The notes: a model not told the origin generated them from the sequence alone. A DNA stretch of 10,564 nt from Prosthecobacter sp. (GCA_025869455.1 JAOZVT010000507.1:1-10564), one strand, 5' to 3'. Numbered from the stretch's first letter, positions 1 to 8,278 are shown. Program-made: numbers and translations.

Positions 1-36
1 CGCTCCAGTTAGAGAAACCTGTAAATCCCTGTAGAT

Positions 37-600
37 ATGAGAGTTTTGAGTGCTTTACGCCTCGCAATCTGCTTAACCGGAATGGCCTTTTTAGCCACTC
101 CTGCGTTCGTACAGGCTCAATCCAGTGGATGTGATGACATCTCTAAAGATGTCGCGGCGGCAATCCAAAAAGATCCGTCCAAAACCCTGATGATTGTCGA
201 AGATGCCCTCGTCATCAATGAAGGCTGCGCGTGTGAGATCATCAAAGCAGCCATTCTTTCTTCTCAGGCTGACAGTGGATTGGTCAACCAAATCGTTCAG
301 ACCGGTATTTCAGTAGCTCCTAAAATGTCCGGGGTAATCATGGACTGCGCAACGGCGGTTTCACCAGGTTCAGTGACGGATGCAAGCGCAACTCTGGCTT
401 CCTATGATCCGACAGAGTCTGGGAAAAATCCCTCCAAAAATCCTCTGCCCGTTGAACCCATTGAGGATGATTACACGCCGACTCCCAGCATTCGTGGTGT
501 GTACTTGATCCAGCCTCCTGCAACTGGCTTCGTTCCTTGTGATGGCAAGTATCGCAAGTGTCGAAATGTTCCGACTTCACCGTGCAATTGCACCCCTTAA
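37..600 (+). CDS. Secreted cysteine-rich hypothetical protein
   Basis: I do not recognise a named family. The 187-residue product starts with a typical signal peptide: basic start, hydrophobic core at about 7-24, and a VQA-like cleavage site near residue 27. It should therefore be exported to the periplasm or beyond. The mature part has eight cysteines (32, 64, 66, 104, 168, 175, 183, 185), an even number that suggests disulfides. Residues 33-110 look helical and hydrophobic. Residues 110-165 are rich in Pro, Ser, Thr and Asp and look like a flexible linker. The short C-terminal tail holds four of the cysteines. The gene lies 48 bp before the beta-barrel gene on the same strand, at the head of an exopolysaccharide export cluster, so a role in the envelope or polysaccharide secretion is inferred from context only. 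The ATG at 37 is chosen because it begins the signal peptide directly. Confidence 0.8.
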   Translation: MRVLSALRLAICLTGMAFLATPAFVQAQSSGCDDISKDVAAAIQKDPSKTLMIVEDALVINEGCACEIIKAAILSSQADSGLVNQIVQTGISVAPKMSGVIMDCATAVSPGSVTDASATLASYDPTESGKNPSKNPLPVEPIEDDYTPTPSIRGVYLIQPPATGFVPCDGKYRKCRNVPTSPCNCTP

Positions 601-648
601 GTCGGTTCTTTTATTGAGCCTTACCCCCTTTTAACCCACCAGCGTCCC

Positions 649-1845
649 ATGCGATTATCACATGCTATGATTTGCGCGGCCTTTTTGGCCGTTACGGCAC
701 CTCTGGCATTTTCCCAAGGGCTGACAGCAGTTCGGGATTTTTCTGCTGATTATGGTGAGGATCAGCCTCTGACCTGGAGTTTAACGACTCGCGGGGGTTA
801 TGATTCCCTGAGTTACACCGTTCCTTCTCCATTCCTTCAGGACTTTGAGTCCTATTACGCCCAGGCTGGCGTGGGCATGACCTATGCCGATTCTGATCCC
901 ACCACCCCATGGAACATCGCCATGGACATGGGTGTCATTCACTACCTGGATGGCATTCCACGCTACGACGACACCTTTTACAATGCGCGTGTGGCTTTTA
1001 ACATCGCGCATCAGATTTCCCAGCGGCTGAAAATCAGCAACAATTTCTACCTCACATATGAGGCGGAACCTAATGTAGCTACGGGGGCTTCCACAACGCT
1101 CTACAATGGTCAATACCTCTACGGTTTTGAAAATTTCAATGTGAGCTACGCTTGGTCCCAGCGTTTTTCGACGACGACTTCGATTACTATTGATGGCATT
1201 GCCTATCAAGATGACGCGGTTTCTAGTCTGGAAGATCGCCTTTCCGTCTTAATCGCTCAGCAATTCAGCTATGCTTTGACCAAACGGACCAGCCTAGCAG
1301 CTGAGTATCGTTACCGGATTACGGATTATCGTGAACGTGATGATGTGGACGCACAGTCGCACTTTGCTTTGGCAGGGGTTGACCACGCATGGAGTGAGCG
1401 CGTGACGAGTTCCTTCCGTGCAGGGGCAGAATTCTTTAAATCTGACCGCGCCGAAAATACCTCCCCTTATGCAGAAGTGGCTCTTAGCTACCAAGCAGCC
1501 CGCCGCACGAGTGCCCGCTGGTTTGGTTCTGTGGGGTATGATTCCTCAGAAATCGGGGGTTATGACTCACGTTATGCCATCCGCACGGGTCTGAACGTGA
1601 ATCACCAGATCAATAAAAAATTGGCCATCAACGGCGGAGTTTCTTACGCTTACAGTGCCTTTGAAGGTGGGGCTGGCCCAGATGTGAATGAGCATTCCCT
1701 GCTACTTTCCACAGGGTTGTCCTATCAGATGCTCGAAAATCTTTCTCTCGACGCACGCTATTCTTACTCAATTTTACAGTCGGATGACGCTTTGCGCGAG
1801 TTTGATCGCAATAACGTTTCGTTAGGCGTGACCGCGTCTTTCTAG
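649..1845 (+). CDS. Outer-membrane beta-barrel protein of polysaccharide cluster
   Basis: The 398-residue protein has a signal peptide (residues 1-22, AFS before Gln23) and then many amphipathic strands of alternating polar and aromatic residues such as Tyr-x-Tyr and Arg-x-Ser-x. It ends in a C-terminal Phe (VTASF), the classic outer-membrane barrel signature recognised by the BAM machinery. It resembles the loosely defined beta-barrel proteins (BBP2-like) often encoded beside Wzc/Wza-type genes in bacteria lacking a standard Wza-only route. There is no conserved catalytic motif. It sits before the kinase/chain-length gene, so it may be the outer-membrane pore or a partner for polysaccharide export; this is inferred from location. 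A strong hairpin follows the stop codon. The barrel call is firm, the transport role is not. Confidence 0.82.
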   Translation: MRLSHAMICAAFLAVTAPLAFSQGLTAVRDFSADYGEDQPLTWSLTTRGGYDSLSYTVPSPFLQDFESYYAQAGVGMTYADSDPTTPWNIAMDMGVIHYLDGIPRYDDTFYNARVAFNIAHQISQRLKISNNFYLTYEAEPNVATGASTTLYNGQYLYGFENFNVSYAWSQRFSTTTSITIDGIAYQDDAVSSLEDRLSVLIAQQFSYALTKRTSLAAEYRYRITDYRERDDVDAQSHFALAGVDHAWSERVTSSFRAGAEFFKSDRAENTSPYAEVALSYQAARRTSARWFGSVGYDSSEIGGYDSRYAIRTGLNVNHQINKKLAINGGVSYAYSAFEGGAGPDVNEHSLLLSTGLSYQMLENLSLDARYSYSILQSDDALREFDRNNVSLGVTASF

Positions 1846-1870
1846 TTCGTTTTCTCCAACAGCCCAAGAT

Positions 1871-1906
1871 ACTCGCCAGTGACCAGCCTTGCTGTCGCTG
1901 GCGAGT
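1871..1906 (+). terminator. Strong hairpin with T-rich tail between barrel and kinase genes
   Basis: ACTCGCCAG (1871-1879) pairs perfectly with CTGGCGAGT (1898-1906). The stem continues inward with a T-G wobble, GAC/GTC and AGC/GCT around a CTT loop, leaving one bulged C at 1884. That gives about 16 pairs. It is followed by TTATGAATTTTC, a weak T-rich tail. It starts 26 nt after the barrel stop codon and ends 47 nt before the kinase ATG, so it could be an intrinsic terminator or a partial attenuator inside the cluster. The tail is interrupted, so full termination is uncertain. Confidence 0.6.
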
Positions 1907-1952
1907 TTATGAATTTTCAGATTCCTAACTTTTCCAGATAATCAATAGTGCC

Positions 1953-4145
1953 ATGCGCGACACCGGAAATGAGCTTCAGCAACAGGCCCTAGACTCCTGG
2001 CAGGTCATCCGAAATCGCTTTGGACTGATCGTTCTGTCCTTTCTCCTCGTTTTCGCGACTGCGGCCATCATCACCTACATCATGCCGCGTAAATACCGTG
2101 GTTTGGTGGAGATGAAGATTGAGCGCATGCAGAATAAAGTGCAGGTCTTTCAGCACAGCACGGATGACTTCATGGCACCGAGTGATGTCGTCATCAAAAA
2201 CGAGTTTGAGAGTATCACGAAGCCTGAAACGCTTTACCCGGTAGTGGATAAGCTGGAGTTGGAAAAACGCTGGTCTCTACCGAATCGCCAGTCTGCACTG
2301 GCTAAATTGCGCGGGAATCTAGACACTCAATCCAGCGTTCGTTCAGACTTTGTCACGATCACTTTTTATGATCAGGATCCTGCCATGGCTGCCGAAATTG
2401 CCAATGCGGTTTCCCAAAGCTACATGACCCGCCGTGTGGAAGTGGAGTCCAAGCAGAAACAAGAAGCGCTGGACATGCTGGGGAAGCAGATTGCTGAACA
2501 GGAGCAGTTGCGTGATCAGGCCAGACTGAAGATGCAGGAAGCCAGAAAGAAAGGTGGCATCGTCGGAGAATGGTTTTCAAACGGTTCGAACTCCACCACG
2601 CCGGGCGCTAACTTACGCACCACGGAAGATAACATGGTCATGACCCGGGAGCAGGCCTTGTTGCAGGCTGATCTGGAAGTGCAGTCTTTGAGTGCTGAAA
2701 TAGATCAACTTAGTAAGTTGGATGGAGATCAATTGGTGGCTCGTGCCTCGGGGTTGAAATTGGAGAATGCGAATGTGACGGGCATGCTCGGTGAGTTGAA
2801 CTCCAAACAGGTGGCACGTGAAGGTTTGGTCAATGCAGGTCGAGGCCGCAATCACCCCGATGTGTTGGGTGTGGACAGTGAAATAGCGCTCCAGAAAAAG
2901 CTCATTCTCGAGGCCGTCGAAGCCCACCTGGCTGCTCTCCAGACTCGCCTAGATTCAGCCATCAAGCGGCGGGACGTACTAAAATCTTCGAATGAAGACG
3001 CTAAGAAGGAACTCTTGGATCAGGGTTCCGCTCAGAACGAATACAAAACTGCCGCAGATGATGTGGCCTACATTGAGAATCTTCTGCTCCAGCTCAAATC
3101 CAGCTACTTTGAAACCAAAGCAGGTTTGGAACTGGTGAAGTCACCCGCCACCATTTATGCGGTGGCGACTCCTGAAGCAAAGCCTGCCAAACCGAATGTG
3201 GCACTGAACCTTGCGCTCGGTGGTGCTTTGGGATTGATGCTCGGTTTTGGCCTCGCCTTCTTCCTGGAGTACATGGATACCTCCGTCAAAAGCCTGGATG
3301 ATGTGGAGCGTTTCTTGGGCGTGCCGGTGCTGGCGGTCATTCCGAAAGATGTCGCTGTGCTGCATCGCACCAGCGGCTTTAATCCTGATGCAGAGGCCTA
3401 TCGAATTTTGCGGACTAACATTGAGTTTAATCGGCGTAATCCGGATGCCAACTGCATCACCGTAACCAGTGGTGGGGCTGGAGAAGGGAAGTCCACCACG
3501 CTGTGCAACCTCGCTTATGTCTGTGCTCAGGGTGGGTACAGCGTCCTGTTGATTGATGCCGACTTGCGACGTCCTCGAATGCATACGCTTTTTGATGTGA
3601 GCAATGCCGTTGGATTAACCAACTTTTTGACCACCAATGTTCAGCTTGAAGAAGTGGTGGTGCGCACGCCTGTGGAGAATCTCTACTTTTTACCCAGTGG
3701 TATGCTGCCGGCTGATAGCGCGGGCGTTTTGAATTCTCAGCGCATGACGGATCTGATTGCGGAAGCTAAGAGCCGCTTTGATCTCGTCCTCATTGATTCG
3801 CCTCCGATCCTCGGTGTGAGCGATGCCTCCGTGTTGTCGAATGAAGCCGACCTAACGTTGATTGTGGTGCAGCATCGCAAGCTACCGCGCCACATGCTGA
3901 TGCGTGTAAAACAAACGGTGGAAAATGTAGGCGGCACCGTCCTCGGTGTGGTGCTAAACAATGTCGATCTGCGCAGCGATTCGCAGTATCAATACTACAC
4001 CAGTTACTACACCTATTACTCCCCGAACAACACCGCCGCACCTGCGGGAAACAAGCCTGAAAAACGTAAAAAACAGGCTGCTGCCGGGCACGTCGCCCAT
4101 ACAAATGCGGTTCCATCGAACACTCCTCGTGGCGATTTGTTCTAA
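1953..4145 (+). CDS. Polysaccharide chain-length regulator / tyrosine autokinase (Wzc-like)
   Basis: The 730-residue inner-membrane protein combines a Wzz-type chain-length domain with a BY-kinase. A first membrane helix lies at about 23-44. A long periplasmic region rich in coiled coil (about 160-390) leads to a Pro-rich segment (PEAKPAKPN, 407-415) and a second helix at about 416-438. The cytoplasmic kinase has the oligomerisation motif ExxRxxR (E481, R484, R487), Walker A GGAGEGKST (507-515), Walker A' LLIDADLRRP (532-541) and Walker B LVLIDSPP (611-618). A C-terminal tyrosine cluster (Y679, 681, 682, 685, 686, 688, 689) is the usual autophosphorylation site. By family knowledge, cycles of phosphorylation control polymer length and export with a Wza-type protein, which is encoded next, 6 bp downstream. 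Oddly, a basic tail of about 40 residues follows the tyrosine cluster, where most BY-kinases end. Confidence 0.95.
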   Translation: MRDTGNELQQQALDSWQVIRNRFGLIVLSFLLVFATAAIITYIMPRKYRGLVEMKIERMQNKVQVFQHSTDDFMAPSDVVIKNEFESITKPETLYPVVDKLELEKRWSLPNRQSALAKLRGNLDTQSSVRSDFVTITFYDQDPAMAAEIANAVSQSYMTRRVEVESKQKQEALDMLGKQIAEQEQLRDQARLKMQEARKKGGIVGEWFSNGSNSTTPGANLRTTEDNMVMTREQALLQADLEVQSLSAEIDQLSKLDGDQLVARASGLKLENANVTGMLGELNSKQVAREGLVNAGRGRNHPDVLGVDSEIALQKKLILEAVEAHLAALQTRLDSAIKRRDVLKSSNEDAKKELLDQGSAQNEYKTAADDVAYIENLLLQLKSSYFETKAGLELVKSPATIYAVATPEAKPAKPNVALNLALGGALGLMLGFGLAFFLEYMDTSVKSLDDVERFLGVPVLAVIPKDVAVLHRTSGFNPDAEAYRILRTNIEFNRRNPDANCITVTSGGAGEGKSTTLCNLAYVCAQGGYSVLLIDADLRRPRMHTLFDVSNAVGLTNFLTTNVQLEEVVVRTPVENLYFLPSGMLPADSAGVLNSQRMTDLIAEAKSRFDLVLIDSPPILGVSDASVLSNEADLTLIVVQHRKLPRHMLMRVKQTVENVGGTVLGVVLNNVDLRSDSQYQYYTSYYTYYSPNNTAAPAGNKPEKRKKQAAAGHVAHTNAVPSNTPRGDLF

Positions 4146-4151
4146 CATCGT

Positions 4152-4724
4152 ATGACCATGAAAACGCTCTTTTATTTTTTAGCGACTCTGGTGCTGCTCT
4201 TGCACCCTGCATCCTCTGCTCTAGCAGGTGAATTGCCATTGCGCCCAGCTGACCGCATCACCATCTCTGTTGGTGCCATTCCTGACAATGAAGTGGCCCA
4301 GATCAAAGGGGTCTATACCGTTAGCGACAATGGTACGATCAACCTCCTTCATATTGGCGAGGTCCGCGCTGTGGGCCTCACGCCTTCGGCCCTTCAGCGT
4401 TCGATTGAGCAAACCTACATCAGTCGTGAAATCTACACACGCCCCAATGTCCTTGTCTCGATAGACAGCATGGGCGGGCAGGATTCTCGTCAGGTCATGG
4501 TGATTGGCGTGAACAAACCGGGGGCGGTGGAATACAAACAAAACATGACGCTTTCTCAGGCCATCATGACTGCGGGTGGCCCCACTCCCTTTGGGAGCAT
4601 GAAAAAGGTGAAGCTGGTGCGGGCAGGACGTTCCCCCACGGTCCACAATCTCTCATCGGGCACAGGCAATCCATCGGTGGATGTCCAGGTGCAGCCGAAT
4701 GACCAGATCATCGTGCCAGAATAA
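4152..4724 (+). CDS. Short polysaccharide export protein (Wza-like, Poly_export/SLBB)
   Basis: The product is 190 residues. A signal peptide (hydrophobic core about 6-24, ALA cleavage before Gly26) is followed by a Poly_export domain at about 27-105, starting at LRPADRITISV and including the VSDNGTINLLHIGEV strand pair. One SLBB-like domain follows at about 112-188 (VMVIGVNKPGAVEY, LSQAIMTAGGP, VQPNDQIIVPE). Family members form periplasmic rings that pass polysaccharide from the Wzc partner to the outer membrane. There is no cysteine near the cleavage site, so it is not a lipoprotein, and it lacks the C-terminal outer-membrane helix of full Wza (about 380 residues). It may therefore need a separate outer-membrane pore, for which the upstream barrel protein is the obvious candidate. 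A second ATG at 4158 is a possible start; either leaves the signal peptide intact. It lies between and close to its neighbours, suggesting a single operon. Confidence 0.92.
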   Translation: MTMKTLFYFLATLVLLLHPASSALAGELPLRPADRITISVGAIPDNEVAQIKGVYTVSDNGTINLLHIGEVRAVGLTPSALQRSIEQTYISREIYTRPNVLVSIDSMGGQDSRQVMVIGVNKPGAVEYKQNMTLSQAIMTAGGPTPFGSMKKVKLVRAGRSPTVHNLSSGTGNPSVDVQVQPNDQIIVPE

Positions 4725-4730
4725 ACGCCT

Positions 4731-5177
4731 GTGTCGCGTAAACCGCTTGATCCAGCCCTGCGTGCGACCTTTGACGAGGTGAAGTCTATCTATGCGGAGC
4801 TGGAGAAGCGACCGCTGGAGCGGGACTGCCAGATGCGCACGCAATGCTGCCATTTCCGTCTCACCGGAAAGACACCGTTTCTCACGCTTGGAGAGGCCAT
4901 GTTTGCCGCCCAAGGGGTGCGGGCCAGCGGTCGTAAACAGCTCAAATCTCACCCTGAAGGTGCCTGCCCTCTGCTGGGTAAGGACGGGCGCTGTACCATT
5001 TATGCACATCGGCCCTTTGGTTGTCGCACGCATTTTTGCCAGCCTGCGGGGGGCATGTATCCGCGCAAACACATTGCCGATTTGATTCACCGACTTGAAG
5101 CCTTGGATGAAAAACTAGGGGGAGATGGCTCTCGAGAACTGGAACCTGCCGTGGCAGATGCGCTTAAGACGCATTGA
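4731..5177 (+). CDS. YkgJ-family cysteine-cluster protein
   Basis: This is a 148-residue cytoplasmic protein beginning with GTG, 6 bp after the export gene stop. It carries the cysteine pattern of the YkgJ (putative zinc/iron-chelating, CxxCxxCC-type) family: C33, C39-C40, then ACPLLGKDGRCTIYAHRPFGCRTHFC with C79, C88, C98 and C103. The segment CPLL-DG-C-IY-RP-GCR is highly characteristic. The function of the family is not established; metal or iron-sulfur binding is assumed from the cysteines. Its close coupling to the export operon may reflect co-transcription only. I find no signal peptide. Product length is within the usual range. Confidence 0.88.
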   Translation: MSRKPLDPALRATFDEVKSIYAELEKRPLERDCQMRTQCCHFRLTGKTPFLTLGEAMFAAQGVRASGRKQLKSHPEGACPLLGKDGRCTIYAHRPFGCRTHFCQPAGGMYPRKHIADLIHRLEALDEKLGGDGSRELEPAVADALKTH

Positions 5178-5183
5178 TTTCTC

Positions 5184-6617
5184 TTGTTCAAATCACCTGC
5201 ATGCAGACGTTGGTTTCTTGTGCGGTTCGTCTTTACCAGTTTCCTATTCGCAAGTGTCGCTACGGCGGCCCCCATTTCGTTTTCCAAGCAGATTGTCCCT
5301 ATTCTGGCCGATCAATGCCTGGAATGTCATCGTTCTGAAAAGTCCAAAGGATCTTATCGACTGGATACCTATGAGCAGATGCTCAAAACGGGAGACAGTG
5401 AAGAGACTCCCATCGTTCCTGGTAAGGCAGATAGCAGTGAACTCTATGAATTGCTGGTCATTCATGATGACTCGGATCGCATGCCTAAAAAGGCAGATCC
5501 CTTGCCAGAAAAAGACATTGCTGTGATCAAGCAGTGGATCAATGAAGGTGCTGTTTATGATGGCAAGGATAACAAACTATTGATCACTGCCTTGCTTCTG
5601 GAGAAGCATATCCAAGCGCCGCAAAAATACCCAAGGCCGATCCCCGTCACCGCCATGGCCTTGAATGGTGATGGCAAGGTTCTGGTGACCAGTGGCTTCC
5701 ATGAAGTATTGAGTTGGGATCCGACCAATGGCCAAATGCGCACACGCCTTCCAGATATGCCAGAGCGCGTGCTGGGCCTGAGTTTTGTTAAAGGCGGCCC
5801 CTGGCTTGCTGTGGCAGGCGGTGTTCCTGGACGCAGTGGCGAAGTCTGGCTGGTGAATTATGCCAAGCCTGCGGAGCGCAAGCGCCTCGTGCAAATGCGT
5901 GACTGTGCGCTCTGCGCCGCTACCACCCCAGATGGGAAGTATCTGGTGACTGGCGGTGCAGACAATCGCGTGCGCTGCTTCAGCCTGCCAGATGGCAAAG
6001 AGCTTTGGAATAATGAAGCGCATGCGGATTGGGTTTTGAACTTGGCCATGAGTCCAGATGGCACCCACGTGGCCTCCGCTAGCCGTGACCGCACTGCTCG
6101 AGTCATGAAAACCATCAGTGGTGAGATCGAGGGCACATTCACCGCTCACAGTGTGCCTGTTCTCAGCGTCGCTTTCTCTCCTGATGGTCAGGAAGTGATC
6201 TCGGGCGGCAGTGATGGTGAAACTCGTCGTTGGAGTCTCAATGGCACAGGCAAAAAAGACACCACCCTACGCCCCTCTGGCCGTACGGAAGTCCTCGCTC
6301 TCAGCTATGTGAACCAAGAGACTCCTCTCTCCGCCACCGCCAATGGCAGGGTCAGTTTGATTGATACCAAAGCACGAAAAACGAAAGCTCGCCTAACCGA
6401 ACATGCAGATCGCGTCATCACGCTCCAAATTCTAGGGGCGGGTGCAGATCAAAAGGTCATTTCAGGTAGCCACGATGGCCAAATCCAAATCACTCAAGTG
6501 AAGGATAACAAAGAGTTTAATAAATTTATCGCTAGCCCTGGTTGGTCAATCATTTCACCTGTTCCCAAGTCAAATCAAAGCGCGAAAGGTACTTCCGGAG
6601 ACGGTCCGCATCATTGA
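5184..6617 (+). CDS. Secreted cytochrome c (PSCyt1-like) / WD40 fusion protein
   Basis: The 477-residue product has an export signal (basic n-region, hydrophobic core FVFTSFLFASVATAA, cleavage near residue 29). A cytochrome c domain of the planctomycete/verrucomicrobial type follows, with a heme-binding CLECH (C45, C48, H49) and the likely distal ligand Met100 in DRMPKK. From about residue 150 to 445 there are WD40-type beta-propeller repeats, clearest at HADWVLNLAMSPDGTHVASAS (280-300) and HSVPVLSVAFSPDG (322-335). It probably acts in the periplasm; its substrate or partner is unknown. The start is not certain: TTG at 5184 (6 bp after the previous stop) gives a better basic n-region, while GTG at 5220 also gives a usable signal peptide. 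The last 68 bp overlap the convergent rtcR gene, so the C-terminal tail (about 455-477) is read from DNA that also encodes the RtcR C-terminus. Confidence 0.87.
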   Translation: MFKSPACRRWFLVRFVFTSFLFASVATAAPISFSKQIVPILADQCLECHRSEKSKGSYRLDTYEQMLKTGDSEETPIVPGKADSSELYELLVIHDDSDRMPKKADPLPEKDIAVIKQWINEGAVYDGKDNKLLITALLLEKHIQAPQKYPRPIPVTAMALNGDGKVLVTSGFHEVLSWDPTNGQMRTRLPDMPERVLGLSFVKGGPWLAVAGGVPGRSGEVWLVNYAKPAERKRLVQMRDCALCAATTPDGKYLVTGGADNRVRCFSLPDGKELWNNEAHADWVLNLAMSPDGTHVASASRDRTARVMKTISGEIEGTFTAHSVPVLSVAFSPDGQEVISGGSDGETRRWSLNGTGKKDTTLRPSGRTEVLALSYVNQETPLSATANGRVSLIDTKARKTKARLTEHADRVITLQILGAGADQKVISGSHDGQIQITQVKDNKEFNKFIASPGWSIISPVPKSNQSAKGTSGDGPHH

Positions 6618-8133
6618 TCTTAGCCTTGCTCTCCCGAGAGATCGCAAAGAGTTTCCTCCCCGCGTCTGACATCGTTTTGCTTTCTTGGCAGACCTTCAGC
6701 ACATAGTCCAGCTGTACCAGATCAAAGGGATCAATCTGTTCCCTGGCTTCTTCACTCAGCACCGAATTTTCAGTCTGCGCCTTTTCGCCGCGCCACCCAT
6801 CCAGCAAGCGGATTTTCTCTGATTCCACACACTTGATGCTGATGCGACCTTTGGGCGCTAGGGTCGCCATGCGAGTGACTGCTGCATTCAGGTCACGAAA
6901 ATTGGCGCTCCATTTCGCTTCGGAGCTGCGGGCAAATTTCAGGAAGGCTTCGCGCGCTTCTTTATTGAACCTTACCTGCCGCCGATGCGTTTTGGCAAAC
7001 CGCTCCAGTTCAAAATCTAAGTTCGCGCTGATGTCCTCGCGGCGTTCGGCCAGGCTGGGCAGCGTGAAGGTCCATAGATTGATTCGCGCTAGCAGATCGT
7101 CACGGAACTTACCTGCGAAAACTTCCTCTCGCAGATCTCGATTCGTGCCTGCAATGAGCTGGAAATCACTGCTGACTGATTTATCTGATCCCATGGGTAA
7201 AAAGGTCTTGTCCTCCAGGGCACGTAGCAGCATCGCCTGTTCATCCAGTCCTAGTTCCCCGATCTCATCCAGAAAGATAAGCCCTTTGTCCGCTTCCTTG
7301 AGCAATCCTGGGCGGTCAGCCTGCGCGCCTGTGAAAGCGCCACGCCGATGGCCAAAGAGAGCACTCATGGCCTGATCTCCACGGAGGGTGGCGCAGTTCA
7401 CTTCGACGAACCTTCCTGTTAGGCCTGCTCGCCCGTGACGCAGATCATAGATGCGTGAGGCCAGTAGGGATTTACCAGCGCCGGTGGGCCCCATGATCAG
7501 CATCGGGGCTTTTGAATTCACCGCTACCAGTTCGATCTGCTCAATGAGTTTGTTGAAAGTCTTGCTCTTCGTTGAGATGCCGCTCTTCAGGAAATCCAGC
7601 GTCTTCTCCTGCTCCTGCGCAAAGCGCGTGGCTAGGCGATCATACTTGGAGAGATCCAGATCAATGATCTCATAGCGCCCTGCGGCATTGGCATCTCGAT
7701 CACTGTTGCGCACGGGGGATGTTTGCAGCAAGCGCGCAGGGATGAAATTGGCCTCATTGAGCAGGAACCAGCATATCTGCGCCACATGCGTACCTGTGGT
7801 TAGGTGAATGAGATAATCTTCTTTGTCGGTTTTAAACTTATAATTGGTTATGTAATCGTACAGGCCTTCATAGACCTGCTGAAAATCCCAAGGATCAGCA
7901 AAGACAATCTCATTGAGTTTCACCACCGTTTCTGGGGAAACCTTCCGGATGTCCTCGACCACTTGCTGCGCCAGTTCCATGAACTTTGGCTCCACCAGCA
8001 ATTCCAATCGAGAGATCAGCAAATCTTCCTGCTGACACATCCCCACCGTAGGCCGCCATTTTGACCAACGATCCACCCCCCGCGCTCGATCCAGCGAGGT
8101 GCCCAAGAAACCAAAAACGACAGTGTTTTTCAT
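6550..8133 (-). CDS. rtcR: RtcR-type sigma-54-dependent activator of RNA repair
   Basis: The 527-residue protein matches E. coli RtcR in length and layout. Residues 1-180 form the CARF-type sensor domain (start NTVVFGFLGTSLD; pocket segment HLTTGTHVAQICWFLL at 110-125). In RtcR this domain senses RNA ends, reported to be tRNA pieces with 2',3'-cyclic phosphate. An AAA+ domain follows with Walker A GPTGAGKS (215-222), the sigma-54-contacting loop GAFTGA (265-270), Walker B GLIFLDE (284-290) and FRDDLLARINLW (343-354). The C-terminal region (about 470-520, with TMSDAGRKLFAISRESKAKI) is the RtcR-type DNA-binding segment. All residues expected for an active ATPase and sigma-54 contact are present. 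It is divergent from a sigma-54 promoter driving slipin and rtcB, the expected arrangement. The ATG at 8131-8133 is supported by the start of the CARF domain. No clear ribosome binding site is seen. Confidence 0.96.
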   Translation of the reverse strand: MKNTVVFGFLGTSLDRARGVDRWSKWRPTVGMCQQEDLLISRLELLVEPKFMELAQQVVEDIRKVSPETVVKLNEIVFADPWDFQQVYEGLYDYITNYKFKTDKEDYLIHLTTGTHVAQICWFLLNEANFIPARLLQTSPVRNSDRDANAAGRYEIIDLDLSKYDRLATRFAQEQEKTLDFLKSGISTKSKTFNKLIEQIELVAVNSKAPMLIMGPTGAGKSLLASRIYDLRHGRAGLTGRFVEVNCATLRGDQAMSALFGHRRGAFTGAQADRPGLLKEADKGLIFLDEIGELGLDEQAMLLRALEDKTFLPMGSDKSVSSDFQLIAGTNRDLREEVFAGKFRDDLLARINLWTFTLPSLAERREDISANLDFELERFAKTHRRQVRFNKEAREAFLKFARSSEAKWSANFRDLNAAVTRMATLAPKGRISIKCVESEKIRLLDGWRGEKAQTENSVLSEEAREQIDPFDLVQLDYVLKVCQESKTMSDAGRKLFAISRESKAKINDADRLRKYLSRFDLTWEQVK

Positions 8134-8180
8134 GAAAAAAGTGGAGTGGCTCGCTTGTGAGTCATGATGATGTGATACCG

Positions 8181-8218
8181 TTTATCCAAAAAGATAAAAT
8201 ACTATCTATAAAAATAGA
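8181..8218. promoter_or_regulatory. Candidate RtcR upstream activator site (phased TATC/GATA)
   Basis: TATC (8183-8186), GATA (8193-8196) and TATC (8203-8206) recur at exactly 10-bp steps. They form nested inverted repeats: TTTATC-N6-GATAAA (8181-8198), GATA-N6-TATC, and then TCTAT-AAAA-ATAGA (8205-8218). The block lies about 110-150 bp upstream of the sigma-54 -24 element, a normal distance for an enhancer-binding activator, and in the AT-rich gap between the divergent genes. Assignment to RtcR is inferred from position. A promoter for rtcR could use the same DNA. Confidence 0.4.
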
Positions 8219-8278
8219 AAAAAGCGAGTTACGGAATTCTGATTTCGGAGCCTTTGAAACCTGTAAAATTTTTCTTTC

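Noticed and set aside
5577..6149. 190-codon open frame on the - strand inside the WD40 gene
   Set aside because: Antisense of clear WD40 repeats; the translation shows no family features.
6833..7375. 180-codon open frame on the + strand inside rtcR
   Set aside because: It is the antisense shadow of the conserved AAA+ domain, Arg/Ser-rich with no domain signature.
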